Shown here piece after piece: positions 1 to 5,548 of a DNA stretch of 11,197 nucleotides. A program made the translations under genes and the position numbers. This stretch comes from Candidatus Falkowiibacteriota bacterium. GTDB lineage: Bacteria; Patescibacteriota; Patescibacteriia; Patescibacteriales; SZUA-104. The stretch is from the NCBI GenBank assembly GCA_003231075.1, contig QIIF01000073.1:1-11197 (forward strand), given 5' to 3'. Each line of letters starts with the position of its first letter. Positions within the stretch are counted from its first letter, which is position 1. The notes under the pieces are model-generated. The model searched no databases and was not told the DNA's origin. It was given only the letters and a program-made list of their open reading frames with translations.

Positions 1-57
1 GAAGAAGTGATAGATACAGAAAAATTTAAAATTATTGGTTATTTTAAGATAAAAATT

Positions 58-633
58 ATGCTCAATCAATTAAATATTAAAATTTTTAATTTAATAAATC
101 ATTTCGCTGGAAATAATGTTATTTTAGATAAATTTGGAATAGTAATTGCGGAATATTTGCCAATTATTTTTATCTTATTCTTGTTATATTTGTGGTTTAA
201 TAAAAATAATCATAAAAATTTCGCTTTATACTCTATGTATTCAGCGGCTATAGGCATATTGTTAAATTTTTTAATTACCTTATTTTATTTTCATCCAAGA
301 CCGTTTATGGATCACATTGGCAAGCTTTTAATCAAACATCCTCCCGAAACATCTTTCCCCTCTGATCATACAACCTTTATGTTATCTATTGCCTTTATGC
401 TTTTATATTTTAAGAAGACAAGAAAAGCTGGTATAATATTATCACTACTGGGCATTGCGGGAGGAATAGCAAGAATTTACTCCGGGCTTCACTATCCTTT
501 TGATATTCTCGGCTCAATAATAGCCGCGATTATTTCATCCGGAATTATTATTTTCTTTAAAGAAAAATTACAAAAGTTTAATAATAAAATCATCAAATTT
601 TGCATAATATTTAAATATCCGAGGCAATCATAA
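58..633 (+). CDS. bcrC: BcrC-like undecaprenyl-diphosphatase (PAP2 family)
   Basis: Integral membrane phosphatase predicted to convert undecaprenyl diphosphate to the monophosphate on the outer face of the membrane, recycling the lipid carrier for wall and surface glycans. In the 191-residue product the PAP2 signatures are visible: HPRPF (R81, P82), FPSDH (S102, H104) and ARIYSGLHYPFD (R139, H145, D149). The opening Lys of the usual KX6RP motif is a Thr here; from memory the Bacillus BcrC branch has the same ITLxYFxPRPF pattern. About five hydrophobic helices. ATG 58 is chosen because it gives the family length and an N-terminus like LNxxIFxLINHFAG. The frame is open back to base 1, and a GTG at 7 would add 17 residues unlike the family. 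No Shine-Dalgarno is visible. Only 14 bases separate it from the next gene, so the two are probably co-transcribed. Confidence 0.85.
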   Translation: MLNQLNIKIFNLINHFAGNNVILDKFGIVIAEYLPIIFILFLLYLWFNKNNHKNFALYSMYSAAIGILLNFLITLFYFHPRPFMDHIGKLLIKHPPETSFPSDHTTFMLSIAFMLLYFKKTRKAGIILSLLGIAGGIARIYSGLHYPFDILGSIIAAIISSGIIIFFKEKLQKFNNKIIKFCIIFKYPRQS

Positions 634-647
634 TAAACGAAAAAACT

Positions 648-2768
648 ATGAATTTTATACAATCGCTGTTGCCGGCGATAGAGCACTTTCATGTAATTGG
701 ATATTGGATAGCTCTTTTCGCGGCATTGTTTGAAACAACAATCGGCGTCGGATTAATTCTGCCAGGTTCAACAATTATTTTATTCATGGGCGCTTTGGCG
801 GCTAAAGGTTATTTTGATTTGGGTGATTTAATTTGGTTTGCCGTAATCGGCGCGATTATTGGAGATAATATCAATTATTTTATCGGTAAAAAATATGGTT
901 TAAAAATTTTTAAAAATGGTTTTTGGTTTATTAAACCCACTCATTTTAAAAAAGGAGAAGAATTTTTTGAGAAGCATGGTTCAAAAAGTGTTTTTATCGG
1001 CCGTTTTATTCCGAGTATAAAAGAAGTAATTCCTTTGATTGCGGGAACTTTCGGGATGAAAAGATTGCCATTTATGATTTGGAATATTTTTGGAGCAATC
1101 GGCTGGAGTTTGGTTTGGGTTTTGTCCGGATATTTTTTCGCGCAATCTCTTGATGCCGTGAAAATGTGGCTTACTCGTACAGGATTTTTGTTAACTGTTT
1201 TTCTTGTTGTATTTATTATATTTTATGTTTTAAAAATTATTTTGGTTAAAAAGGGGAAAGAATTTTTTACTTTTTTATATTCTATTTGGAAATCAATAAA
1301 ACAAGCCATAATTGAAAATATGGAAGTCAAAAAATTTACATTGCGGCATCAAAAGTTTTTTATATTTTTACAAAAACGATTGGATAAAAATAATTTTTAC
1401 GGCTTGCCGCTTACTCTTTTATCTTTGGCATTAATTTATGTATTAGGTCTATTGGGAGGAATTATTGAGGATATCATAAATTCCGATATTATTGTTTTTG
1501 CCGATGTCCGAGCGGCTAATTTGCTGGCGGTTTTTAGAAACGCGGAATTGACAACATTTTTCTTTTGGATTACTCTGCTTGGAAAATCAAAAATTATTCT
1601 GCTATTTACAATTGCCGCAATCTCCGTATTATGGCTTTGGAAAAAACGGTCGTATATTATACCTCTTTTAATTAGCGTCATAGGCAGCGCGGTGTTTACA
1701 TTCATTGGAAAAATTGTTTTTCATCGCGCCAGGCCGGATGTTGCTATTTATTATGAAAATTCTTTCTCATTTCCCAGCGGACACGCTACAATCGCCGTCG
1801 CTTTTTACGGTTTTTTGGCGTATATTTTGATAAGAAACAGCAAAAAATGGAAATATAAAATTAATATATTTTTTGCCGGCTTTATCACAATATTGTTAAT
1901 CGGCTTTAGCAGGCTTTATTTAGGAGTGCATTATGTCAGTGATGTTTGGGGCGGATATTTAGCCGGCGCGATTTGGTTAATAATAGCTATAAGCATATCA
2001 GAATATTTGCTTTCCAAAAAAATAGAAAATGAAATAGTCCGTTCAAATATTAAAAAACAAATAATAACCGCGGGAATTATTATTGTATCAATCGGTTTGT
2101 ATATTATTTTTGCGTTTCAATATCAGATACCTGTTTTAGCGCAACCGCAAAAAATAAATAAAATTGTTGTCAATAATACAATGGCTATTTTTAATTCCGA
2201 TCAGTTAAAATATACTGAAACTTTATTGGGCCACAGGCAGGAACCGTTGAGTTTTATTATTATCGCCAAAAATGATCAACGGTTGGTTGATTTGTTTAAA
2301 GATGCCGGCTGGACGCTGGCTGATGATGTGAATATTTTTAGTGTTTATAAAATAGCAAAAGCGAGTTTATTAAAGGAATCATATCCGCAAGCGCCGATGA
2401 CTCCTGATTTTTGGAATTCAGAAACGCATAATTTCGGCTTTGAAAAAGAAACAGCCGCGGATAATGTTCGGACGAGACACCATGTTCGTTTTTGGAAAAC
2501 CAATTATGCGGCAGACAATGGAGAAAATATCTATGTTGGCGCCGCCAGTTTTGACAGCGGTATTAAGTGGGGAGTAACATGGGGAGTAACGCACAAGATA
2601 AACCCCAATATAGATGCGGAAAGAGAATTTTTATTTAAAGATTTGCAAAAAACGGGCAAGCTTCTGAATATTGAAAAAATGCAATTTGTTAAACCAAAAC
2701 TTGGAAGTAATTTTGCCGGCGATTTGTTTTTTACCGATGGAAAATTATACCTATTATTTGCAAAATAG
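648..2768 (+). CDS. DedA - PAP2 phosphatase - LssY C-terminal domain fusion protein
   Basis: A 706-residue membrane protein with three recognisable modules. Residues 1-200 are a DedA/SNARE-associated domain: FETTIGVGLILPG (28-40), GDNINYFIG (72-80) and GRFIPSIKEVIP (118-129), where Lys125 stands in place of the more usual Arg. Residues about 250-455 are a complete PAP2 phosphatase: K355-x6-R362-P363, PSGH (376-379) and SRLYLGVHYVSD (421-432). After a last helix at about 472-492, residues 505-706 form a soluble region resembling the LssY C-terminal domain, of unknown function, with TPDFWN and RTRHHVRFW. DedA proteins include undecaprenyl-phosphate translocases, so fusion to a lipid-pyrophosphatase domain behind a bcrC-like gene suggests a combined dephosphorylation and flipping role; this is inference. 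DedA-PAP2-LssY combinations are known in other bacteria. No Shine-Dalgarno is seen. Confidence 0.88.
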   Translation: MNFIQSLLPAIEHFHVIGYWIALFAALFETTIGVGLILPGSTIILFMGALAAKGYFDLGDLIWFAVIGAIIGDNINYFIGKKYGLKIFKNGFWFIKPTHFKKGEEFFEKHGSKSVFIGRFIPSIKEVIPLIAGTFGMKRLPFMIWNIFGAIGWSLVWVLSGYFFAQSLDAVKMWLTRTGFLLTVFLVVFIIFYVLKIILVKKGKEFFTFLYSIWKSIKQAIIENMEVKKFTLRHQKFFIFLQKRLDKNNFYGLPLTLLSLALIYVLGLLGGIIEDIINSDIIVFADVRAANLLAVFRNAELTTFFFWITLLGKSKIILLFTIAAISVLWLWKKRSYIIPLLISVIGSAVFTFIGKIVFHRARPDVAIYYENSFSFPSGHATIAVAFYGFLAYILIRNSKKWKYKINIFFAGFITILLIGFSRLYLGVHYVSDVWGGYLAGAIWLIIAISISEYLLSKKIENEIVRSNIKKQIITAGIIIVSIGLYIIFAFQYQIPVLAQPQKINKIVVNNTMAIFNSDQLKYTETLLGHRQEPLSFIIIAKNDQRLVDLFKDAGWTLADDVNIFSVYKIAKASLLKESYPQAPMTPDFWNSETHNFGFEKETAADNVRTRHHVRFWKTNYAADNGENIYVGAASFDSGIKWGVTWGVTHKINPNIDAEREFLFKDLQKTGKLLNIEKMQFVKPKLGSNFAGDLFFTDGKLYLLFAK

Positions 2769-2801
2769 TAATAATTTTTGGTAACAGTTATTTTTAATTT
2801 A

Positions 2802-2909
2802 GTCTCGTTGCAGTTTTCCGAGATGGAACTGCAGCGGAAAGCCGCAAGCGCTCGGCATATTCGCGTGGCTTATCCGCCGCAGTCCTCTGTGGAGAGACTG
2901 TGGCGAGAC
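2802..2909 (+). ncRNA. Candidate structured RNA with a four-way junction
   Basis: This GC-rich block between convergent genes folds by eye into a compact cloverleaf. P1 is 2802-2807 with 2904-2909 (GTCTCG/CGAGAC). P2 is 2809-2819 with 2825-2833, with a TT bulge and a GAGAT loop. P3 is 2834-2843 with 2867-2877, with a bulged A2872. P4 is 2878-2888 with 2893-2902, with a bulged C2884 and a GTGG loop. Almost no unpaired bases lie between helices, and an intrinsic terminator follows one base later. It does not match the signatures I know for tRNA, tmRNA, RNase P, SRP or 6S RNA. No convincing promoter is seen just upstream, so it may be read from the DedA-PAP2 transcript. It could instead be a mobile palindromic repeat. 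The strand is inferred from the T-run of the terminator. Confidence 0.45.
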
Positions 2910-2910
2910 C

Positions 2911-2939
2911 AAAAAGAGGCCTTTCACGGTCTCTTTTTT
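2911..2939 (+). terminator. Intrinsic terminator, probably bidirectional
   Basis: An 11-bp stem, AAAAAGAGGCC against GGTCTCTTTTT with one G-T pair, closes a six-base loop (TTTCAC) and runs into six T residues on the plus strand. The A-run on the left gives a T-run on the minus strand, so it can also stop transcription coming from efp. The right arm (GGTCTC, 2928-2933) is also perfectly complementary to GAGACC at 2905-2910, the 3' strand of P1 of the preceding structured element. Confidence 0.85.
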
Positions 2940-2990
2940 ATAATCAATTTACTCTATAACTTTACGAACTTTACAAACTTTATAACTGGC

Positions 2991-3548
2991 TTACGCCCTT
3001 TCCACATATTCCCCCGTATCGGTGTTAACCCTGATTATATCGCCTTCGTTTACGAATAACGGAACGCTTATTTCCATGCCTGTTTCCAGCTCAACCGTTT
3101 TATTGACATTGCCGGCCGAGTTGCCTTTTACTCCCGGAGGGGCGCTTACTACTTTAAGCTCAATTTTTACCGGCAGGTCAACCGCCACCGGCTTGCCTTG
3201 GAAATAAAGCACATCAATATCAGCGCCGTCTTTCAGAAATTTTTGTTTTTCCCCGATTTGATCAATCTCAATGCTGAATTGCTCATAAGTTTCATTATCC
3301 ATTAAATGCGCCTCGCGTTCATCTTTATACATAAAATTCGCTTTCTTTTTTTCGGTGTCAGCTTCTTGGGCTTTATCGTTTCCCTGGAATGTTTTATCTA
3401 AAACATTGCCGGTTATTAAGCTCTTCAGCTTAACTTTTAAAACAGCGCCACCCCTGCCCATTTTGTGGTGATCAGCTCTAATAACAATATACGGCTCTTC
3501 GGAAATATTCAAAAGTTTGCCGAGTTTTATTTCATTAATAGATAGCAT
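2991..3548 (-). CDS. efp: Elongation factor P
   Basis: EF-P of 185 residues, the normal length, with an N-terminal KOW-like domain (about 1-64) and two OB domains. It enters the ribosomal E site and stimulates peptide bond formation at polyproline stretches. The end GDIIRVNTDTGEYVERA is the conserved family C-terminus. The tip loop that reaches toward the P-site tRNA reads HHKMGRGGAV (27-36), so the position usually modified is Arg32 rather than Lys, and the usual Pro before the Gly is Met30. Arg at this place is the target of rhamnosylation by EarP in some proteobacteria; no EarP gene is in the window. It is the last gene of the minus-strand block, 117 bases after rpsR, a gap filled by a large palindrome. 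No Shine-Dalgarno is visible before the ATG. Confidence 0.97.
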   Translation of the reverse strand: MLSINEIKLGKLLNISEEPYIVIRADHHKMGRGGAVLKVKLKSLITGNVLDKTFQGNDKAQEADTEKKKANFMYKDEREAHLMDNETYEQFSIEIDQIGEKQKFLKDGADIDVLYFQGKPVAVDLPVKIELKVVSAPPGVKGNSAGNVNKTVELETGMEISVPLFVNEGDIIRVNTDTGEYVERA

Positions 3549-3556
3549 AATATAAT

Positions 3557-3660
3557 TTCTACCGGCCTTTAGGCCAGGGTTCGGGCGGCTTTAGCCGCGT
3601 AGTTCTATATTAACTATTGCGGCTAAAGCCGCCCGAACCCTGAGCTAAAGCTCGGTAGAA
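3557..3660. repeat. Large composite palindrome between rpsR and efp
   Basis: A mirror-built inverted repeat of 104 bases. Outer arms TTCTACCG (3557-3564) and CGGTAGAA (3653-3660) enclose a perfect 23-bp stem (3576-3598 with 3619-3641) and an inner TAGTT/AACTA pair. Each arm also contains its own small hairpins with TTTA or TAAA loops: GGCC-TTTA-GGCC and GCGGC-TTTA-GCCGC on the left, GCGGC-TAAA-GCCGC and GAGC-TAAA-GCTC on the right. It lies in the rpsR-efp spacer and is far richer in GC than the flanks. It looks like a REP/MITE-type element; as RNA it could act as a terminator or as a stabiliser of the upstream mRNA. Confidence 0.9.
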
Positions 3661-3665
3661 TAGTG

Positions 3666-3884
3666 TTATCTTCTGATAAACGGCAGCAACACCATTACGC
3701 GCGCTCTTTTGATGGCGGTTGCCAATTTTCGTTGATGCCATGAACAAGTTCCCGTCCTTTTTCGGGGCAGAATTTTCATATAAGAATTGATAAAGCGGCG
3801 CAGGGTTTCCGCGTCCTTGTAATCAATTTCGTTAATGTTGTTAACGCAAAAATGGCATTTTTTTTCTTTTTTAATAATATCCAT
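3666..3884 (-). CDS. rpsR: 30S ribosomal protein S18
   Basis: A 72-residue bS18, which pairs with S6 on the platform of the small subunit. The family core YKDAETLRRFI, KILPRKRTGT, HQRKLATAIKRAR and the LLPF end are all present. Cys10 and Cys13 (CHFC) together with Cys47 and His50 (CSWH) form the complete metal-binding set of the zinc-containing form of S18, which many bacteria have lost, so this protein probably binds zinc. The order rpsF-ssb-rpsR is classical, but the spacer from ssb is 146 bases and holds a dispersed repeat. No Shine-Dalgarno precedes the ATG. Confidence 0.97.
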   Translation of the reverse strand: MDIIKKEKKCHFCVNNINEIDYKDAETLRRFINSYMKILPRKRTGTCSWHQRKLATAIKRARVMVLLPFIRR

Positions 3885-3892
3885 AAAGTAGT

Positions 3893-3996
3893 CTGCAAAT
3901 TACGAATTTACTAATTCTAATAAAAATAATTTTAGCAATATTCGTAAATTCGTAATGAATTCCCACCCGAGGCGGACAAGCGTAATTCGTAGATAT
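3893..3996. repeat. Dispersed TTCGTA repeat element, copy A
   Basis: Begins CTGCAAATTACGAATTTA (3893-3910) and ends CGTAATTCGTAGATAT (3981-3996). The same two ends, in opposite orientation and only 9 bases apart, occur at 5312-5354. Inside lies a 13-bp inverted repeat, ATTACGAATTTAC (3899-3911) with GTAAATTCGTAAT (3944-3956). It fills most of the ssb-rpsR spacer. Conserved ends around a variable middle suggest a small mobile or recombining element; no coding capacity is seen. Confidence 0.7.
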
Positions 3997-4030
3997 ATAA
4001 ATTTATAGCAGATTTATAATTTGTAGATTA

Positions 4031-4516
4031 TTAGAAAGGTATGTTTTCCACCTTAATGTCTTCTTCATTAGTGTCTTCTCCCGCTCCTCCAACCGGTTCG
4101 TTGGCGTCAATTACCGGTTCCGCGCTGGGCGCCGGCTGTTCTTGCGTTGGCGCCGGAGCAGGCGCCGGAGCGCTGTTAGCGGCTCCGCCTTTGGTGTCAA
4201 GCATAATCATATTGTCCGCGACAATTTCAGTGCGGTATCGTTTCACTCCGTCCTCGCCGGTCCAATCCCTTGTTTGCATCCGCCCTTCCATATAAACTTT
4301 TGAGCCCTTGCGCAGGTATTGTCCGCAAATTTCAGCCAGCCGCCTCCACGCGACAATGTTGTGGAATTCCGCTCTTTCTTGTTTTTGGCCTTGCTGATCC
4401 TTCCAAACGAAATTGGTGGCTACCGCGAAAGAAGCGACGGTAATTCCCGATGGAGTTGTTTTTACCTCGGGATCTCTGGTTAAATTCCCGATAATCATTG
4501 CTTTGTTTAAATTCAT
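4031..4516 (-). CDS. ssb: Single-stranded DNA-binding protein
   Basis: A 161-residue SSB that coats single-stranded DNA at forks and repair sites. The OB fold covers residues 1-108, with the family start [45 protein letters not shown], and [12 protein letters not shown] followed by [14 protein letters not shown]. Residues 109-150 are a low-complexity linker with an Ala-Pro run (117-123), encoded by GC-rich GGCGCCGGAGC repeats. The acidic tip [11 protein letters not shown] (151-161) keeps the Ile-Pro-Phe end used to recruit partner proteins. It lies between rpsF and rpsR, the usual position, but 284 bases after rpsF. A 7-bp hairpin (GCCATTC/GAATGGC, 4535-4564) lies just upstream in its leader. 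No Shine-Dalgarno is visible. Confidence 0.97.
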   Translation of the reverse strand: MNLNKAMIIGNLTRDPEVKTTPSGITVASFAVATNFVWKDQQGQKQERAEFHNIVAWRRLAEICGQYLRKGSKVYMEGRMQTRDWTGEDGVKRYRTEIVADNMIMLDTKGGAANSAPAPAPAPTQEQPAPSAEPVIDANEPVGGAGEDTNEEDIKVENIPF

Positions 4517-4601
4517 ATGATTTGTTGTTTATCAGCCATTCATTTTTTAAGTAAAACGAATGGCAATGAATAGAATTAATAATTAATGGGCTGTCAAAAT
4601 T

Positions 4602-4738
4602 TCTAAATTATAAATTATAATTTCTAAAAAAATTTCAAATTTCAAATGACTAAATTTCTAAAATATTTTTACAATTTTTGCATTAGTCATTAAAGATTTT
4701 ATTAGAAATTAGGTTAATTAGAAATTAGTAATTTATAA
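4602..4738. repeat. AT-rich imperfect foldback element in the rpsF-ssb spacer
   Basis: The spacer 4517-4800 holds no gene. Its centre is an imperfect foldback: TTATAATTTCTAA (4615-4627) matches TTAGAAATTAGTAA (4718-4731) with one extra base, and AATGACTAA (4645-4653) pairs exactly with TTAGTCATT (4683-4691). Short AATTTCTAA and AATTTCAAA units recur throughout, a style I associate with Parcubacteria spacers. On the rpsF side GTCGCA/TGCGAC (about 4762-4793) can form a weak stem without a T-run, so no clear rpsF terminator is seen and read-through into ssb remains likely. Confidence 0.6.
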
Positions 4739-4800
4739 ATCGCGTTTTTTGGAATATTGTCGCAAAATATATAAACTACAATTCATGCGACTTATTATAA

Positions 4801-5307
4801 TTACAACAAATCATCCGTCTCCAATATTTTATCCAGCTTTTCGTCCAATTCGCCCATATCAACTTTTCCTTTTTTCTTTTCTTCTTCTTTTTCTTCTTTC
4901 TTTTCTGTTTCTTTAACTTCTTTTTCCGCTTCTTTTTCTTTTCTCGCGGCTATCTTTTGGGAAATTTCTTTTTCTTTTTTAATATCTTCCGCTGTTTTTA
5001 CTCTTTTGGATACGATTTGATGGCGCAGGATTTCACTCATCATACGCAAATCGCGGTCTATGCTTTCTACTTTTTCTCCCTCAAAATCAAATTCCGCTAA
5101 GACATAATAGGCGTGGCTGAAATTTTTTACCGGATATGCCAGCCGTTTTTTGCCCCACTCTTCAATTAGAGTCGTTTTTCCGCCCCGATTATTAATAATA
5201 TCGGTTACTTTTTTCATAATCGGCTTAACTTCGTCTTCAGTAAATTTATTTGATACTATATAAAGCAATTCGTAATGAGGGATTCTTGATGTGTTGGTTT
5301 TTGACAT
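4801..5307 (-). CDS. rpsF: 30S ribosomal protein S6 with long charged C-terminal tail
   Basis: bS6, partner of S18 on the small-subunit platform. Residues 10-104 are the ferredoxin-like S6 fold: PHYELLYIVSNKFTEDEV, GKTTLIEEWGKKRLAYPVKN, HAYYVLAEFDFEGEKV and LRMMSEILRHQIVSKRV. The protein is 168 residues against roughly 95-135 in most bacteria. The excess is a Lys/Glu-rich stretch, probably helical or disordered (105-150), ending in a small separate-looking motif, MGELDEKLDKILETDDLL (151-168). It heads the minus-strand block. A promoter is predicted at 5491-5519 and a folded leader at 5359-5465, so control by attenuation is possible. The ATG lies four bases from a repeat element, with no Shine-Dalgarno. 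Confidence 0.96.
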   Translation of the reverse strand: MSKTNTSRIPHYELLYIVSNKFTEDEVKPIMKKVTDIINNRGGKTTLIEEWGKKRLAYPVKNFSHAYYVLAEFDFEGEKVESIDRDLRMMSEILRHQIVSKRVKTAEDIKKEKEISQKIAARKEKEAEKEVKETEKKEEKEEEKKKGKVDMGELDEKLDKILETDDLL

Positions 5308-5311
5308 AAAA

Positions 5312-5354
5312 ATATCTACGAATTACGAATCTGTTATAAATTCGTAATTTGCAG
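5312..5354. repeat. Dispersed TTCGTA repeat element, copy B
   Basis: Read on the minus strand it consists of CTGCAAATTACGAATTTA, nine bases, then CGTAATTCGTAGATAT, the same ends as the element at 3893-3996 but with a much shorter middle. It contains the inverted pair ATTACGAAT/ATTCGTAAT and sits in the rpsF leader, ending four bases before the start codon, where it could influence initiation. Confidence 0.7.
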
Positions 5355-5358
5355 GAAT

Positions 5359-5396
5359 AAAAAAATCCCAAGATATTCTCTAATTCATCATGGGAA
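5359..5396 (-). terminator. Terminator-like hairpin in the rpsF leader (putative attenuator)
   Basis: Read on the minus strand: TCCCA-T-GAT, a 12-base loop, ATC-T-TGGGA, then seven T residues. The stem has eight pairs with one T-T mismatch and lies 50-90 bases before the rpsF start. The loop contains GAGAAT, complementary to ATTCTC slightly upstream (TATTCTC at 5374-5380 pairs with GAGAATA at 5402-5408 in plus-strand terms), giving an alternative, mutually exclusive pairing. The stem is weak, so attenuation is a hypothesis. Confidence 0.4.
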
Positions 5397-5405
5397 TTTG
5401 TGAGA

Positions 5406-5465
5406 ATACCTTTAATCCCGAAAATATAGGGATTATCCCGAAGATTTGGGATATGGGAAAGGTAT
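5406..5465 (-). promoter_or_regulatory. Three-way-junction fold in the rpsF 5' leader
   Basis: An 8-bp closing stem (AAAGGTAT 5458-5465 with ATACCTTT 5406-5413) encloses two hairpins: AATCCC/GGGATT (5414-5419 with 5429-5434) and ATCCC/GGGAT (5435-5439 with 5448-5452). The closing stem overlaps the antiterminator strand at 5402-5408, so the fold could switch the downstream terminator-like hairpin. I do not see the CCG feature expected of the known S6:S18-binding leader on this strand. It could also be just another inserted palindrome. Confidence 0.4.
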
Positions 5466-5490
5466 AAGTTGTTAATTTAATTGTATTAGC

Positions 5491-5519
5491 ACTTTAGCAT
5501 AAGCGTGAAAAAATTGCAA
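5491..5519 (-). promoter_or_regulatory. Predicted promoter of rpsF
   Basis: On the minus strand the -35 is TTGCAA (5519-5514), the spacer is 17 bases, and the -10 is TAAAGT (5496-5491) preceded by an extended -10 TGC. The predicted start is near 5484, giving a leader of about 176 bases that contains the folds at 5359-5465. The -35 box is its own reverse complement and also serves the opposite promoter. Confidence 0.6.
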
Positions 5520-5542
5520 GAGCGCTAAAATTCTGTTAAAGT
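5514..5542 (+). promoter_or_regulatory. Predicted promoter of the THUMP methyltransferase gene, sharing the -35 with rpsF
   Basis: The same TTGCAA (5514-5519) read on the plus strand is followed by a 17-base spacer and TAAAGT (5537-5542) with TGT as an extended -10. This mirrors the rpsF promoter exactly. The predicted start falls at about 5549, the A of the ATG, so the mRNA would be leaderless. Confidence 0.5.
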
Positions 5543-5548
5543 TAAGTC

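Noticed and set aside
1..57. Upstream extension of the bcrC frame
   Set aside because: The frame is open to the window edge, but the family length and N-terminus fit ATG 58.
2802..2909. tRNA, SRP, RNase P, tmRNA or 6S RNA
   Set aside because: Helix lengths do not fit tRNA, and the diagnostic conserved sequences of the other classes are absent.
2778..3059. A 93-codon plus-strand open frame between the DedA fusion and efp
   Set aside because: It runs through the structured RNA, the terminator and the antisense of efp; the translation has no family features and starts at a weak codon.
5359..5465. The known S6:S18-binding leader motif
   Set aside because: The expected CCG-containing element is not seen on the transcribed strand of this fold.
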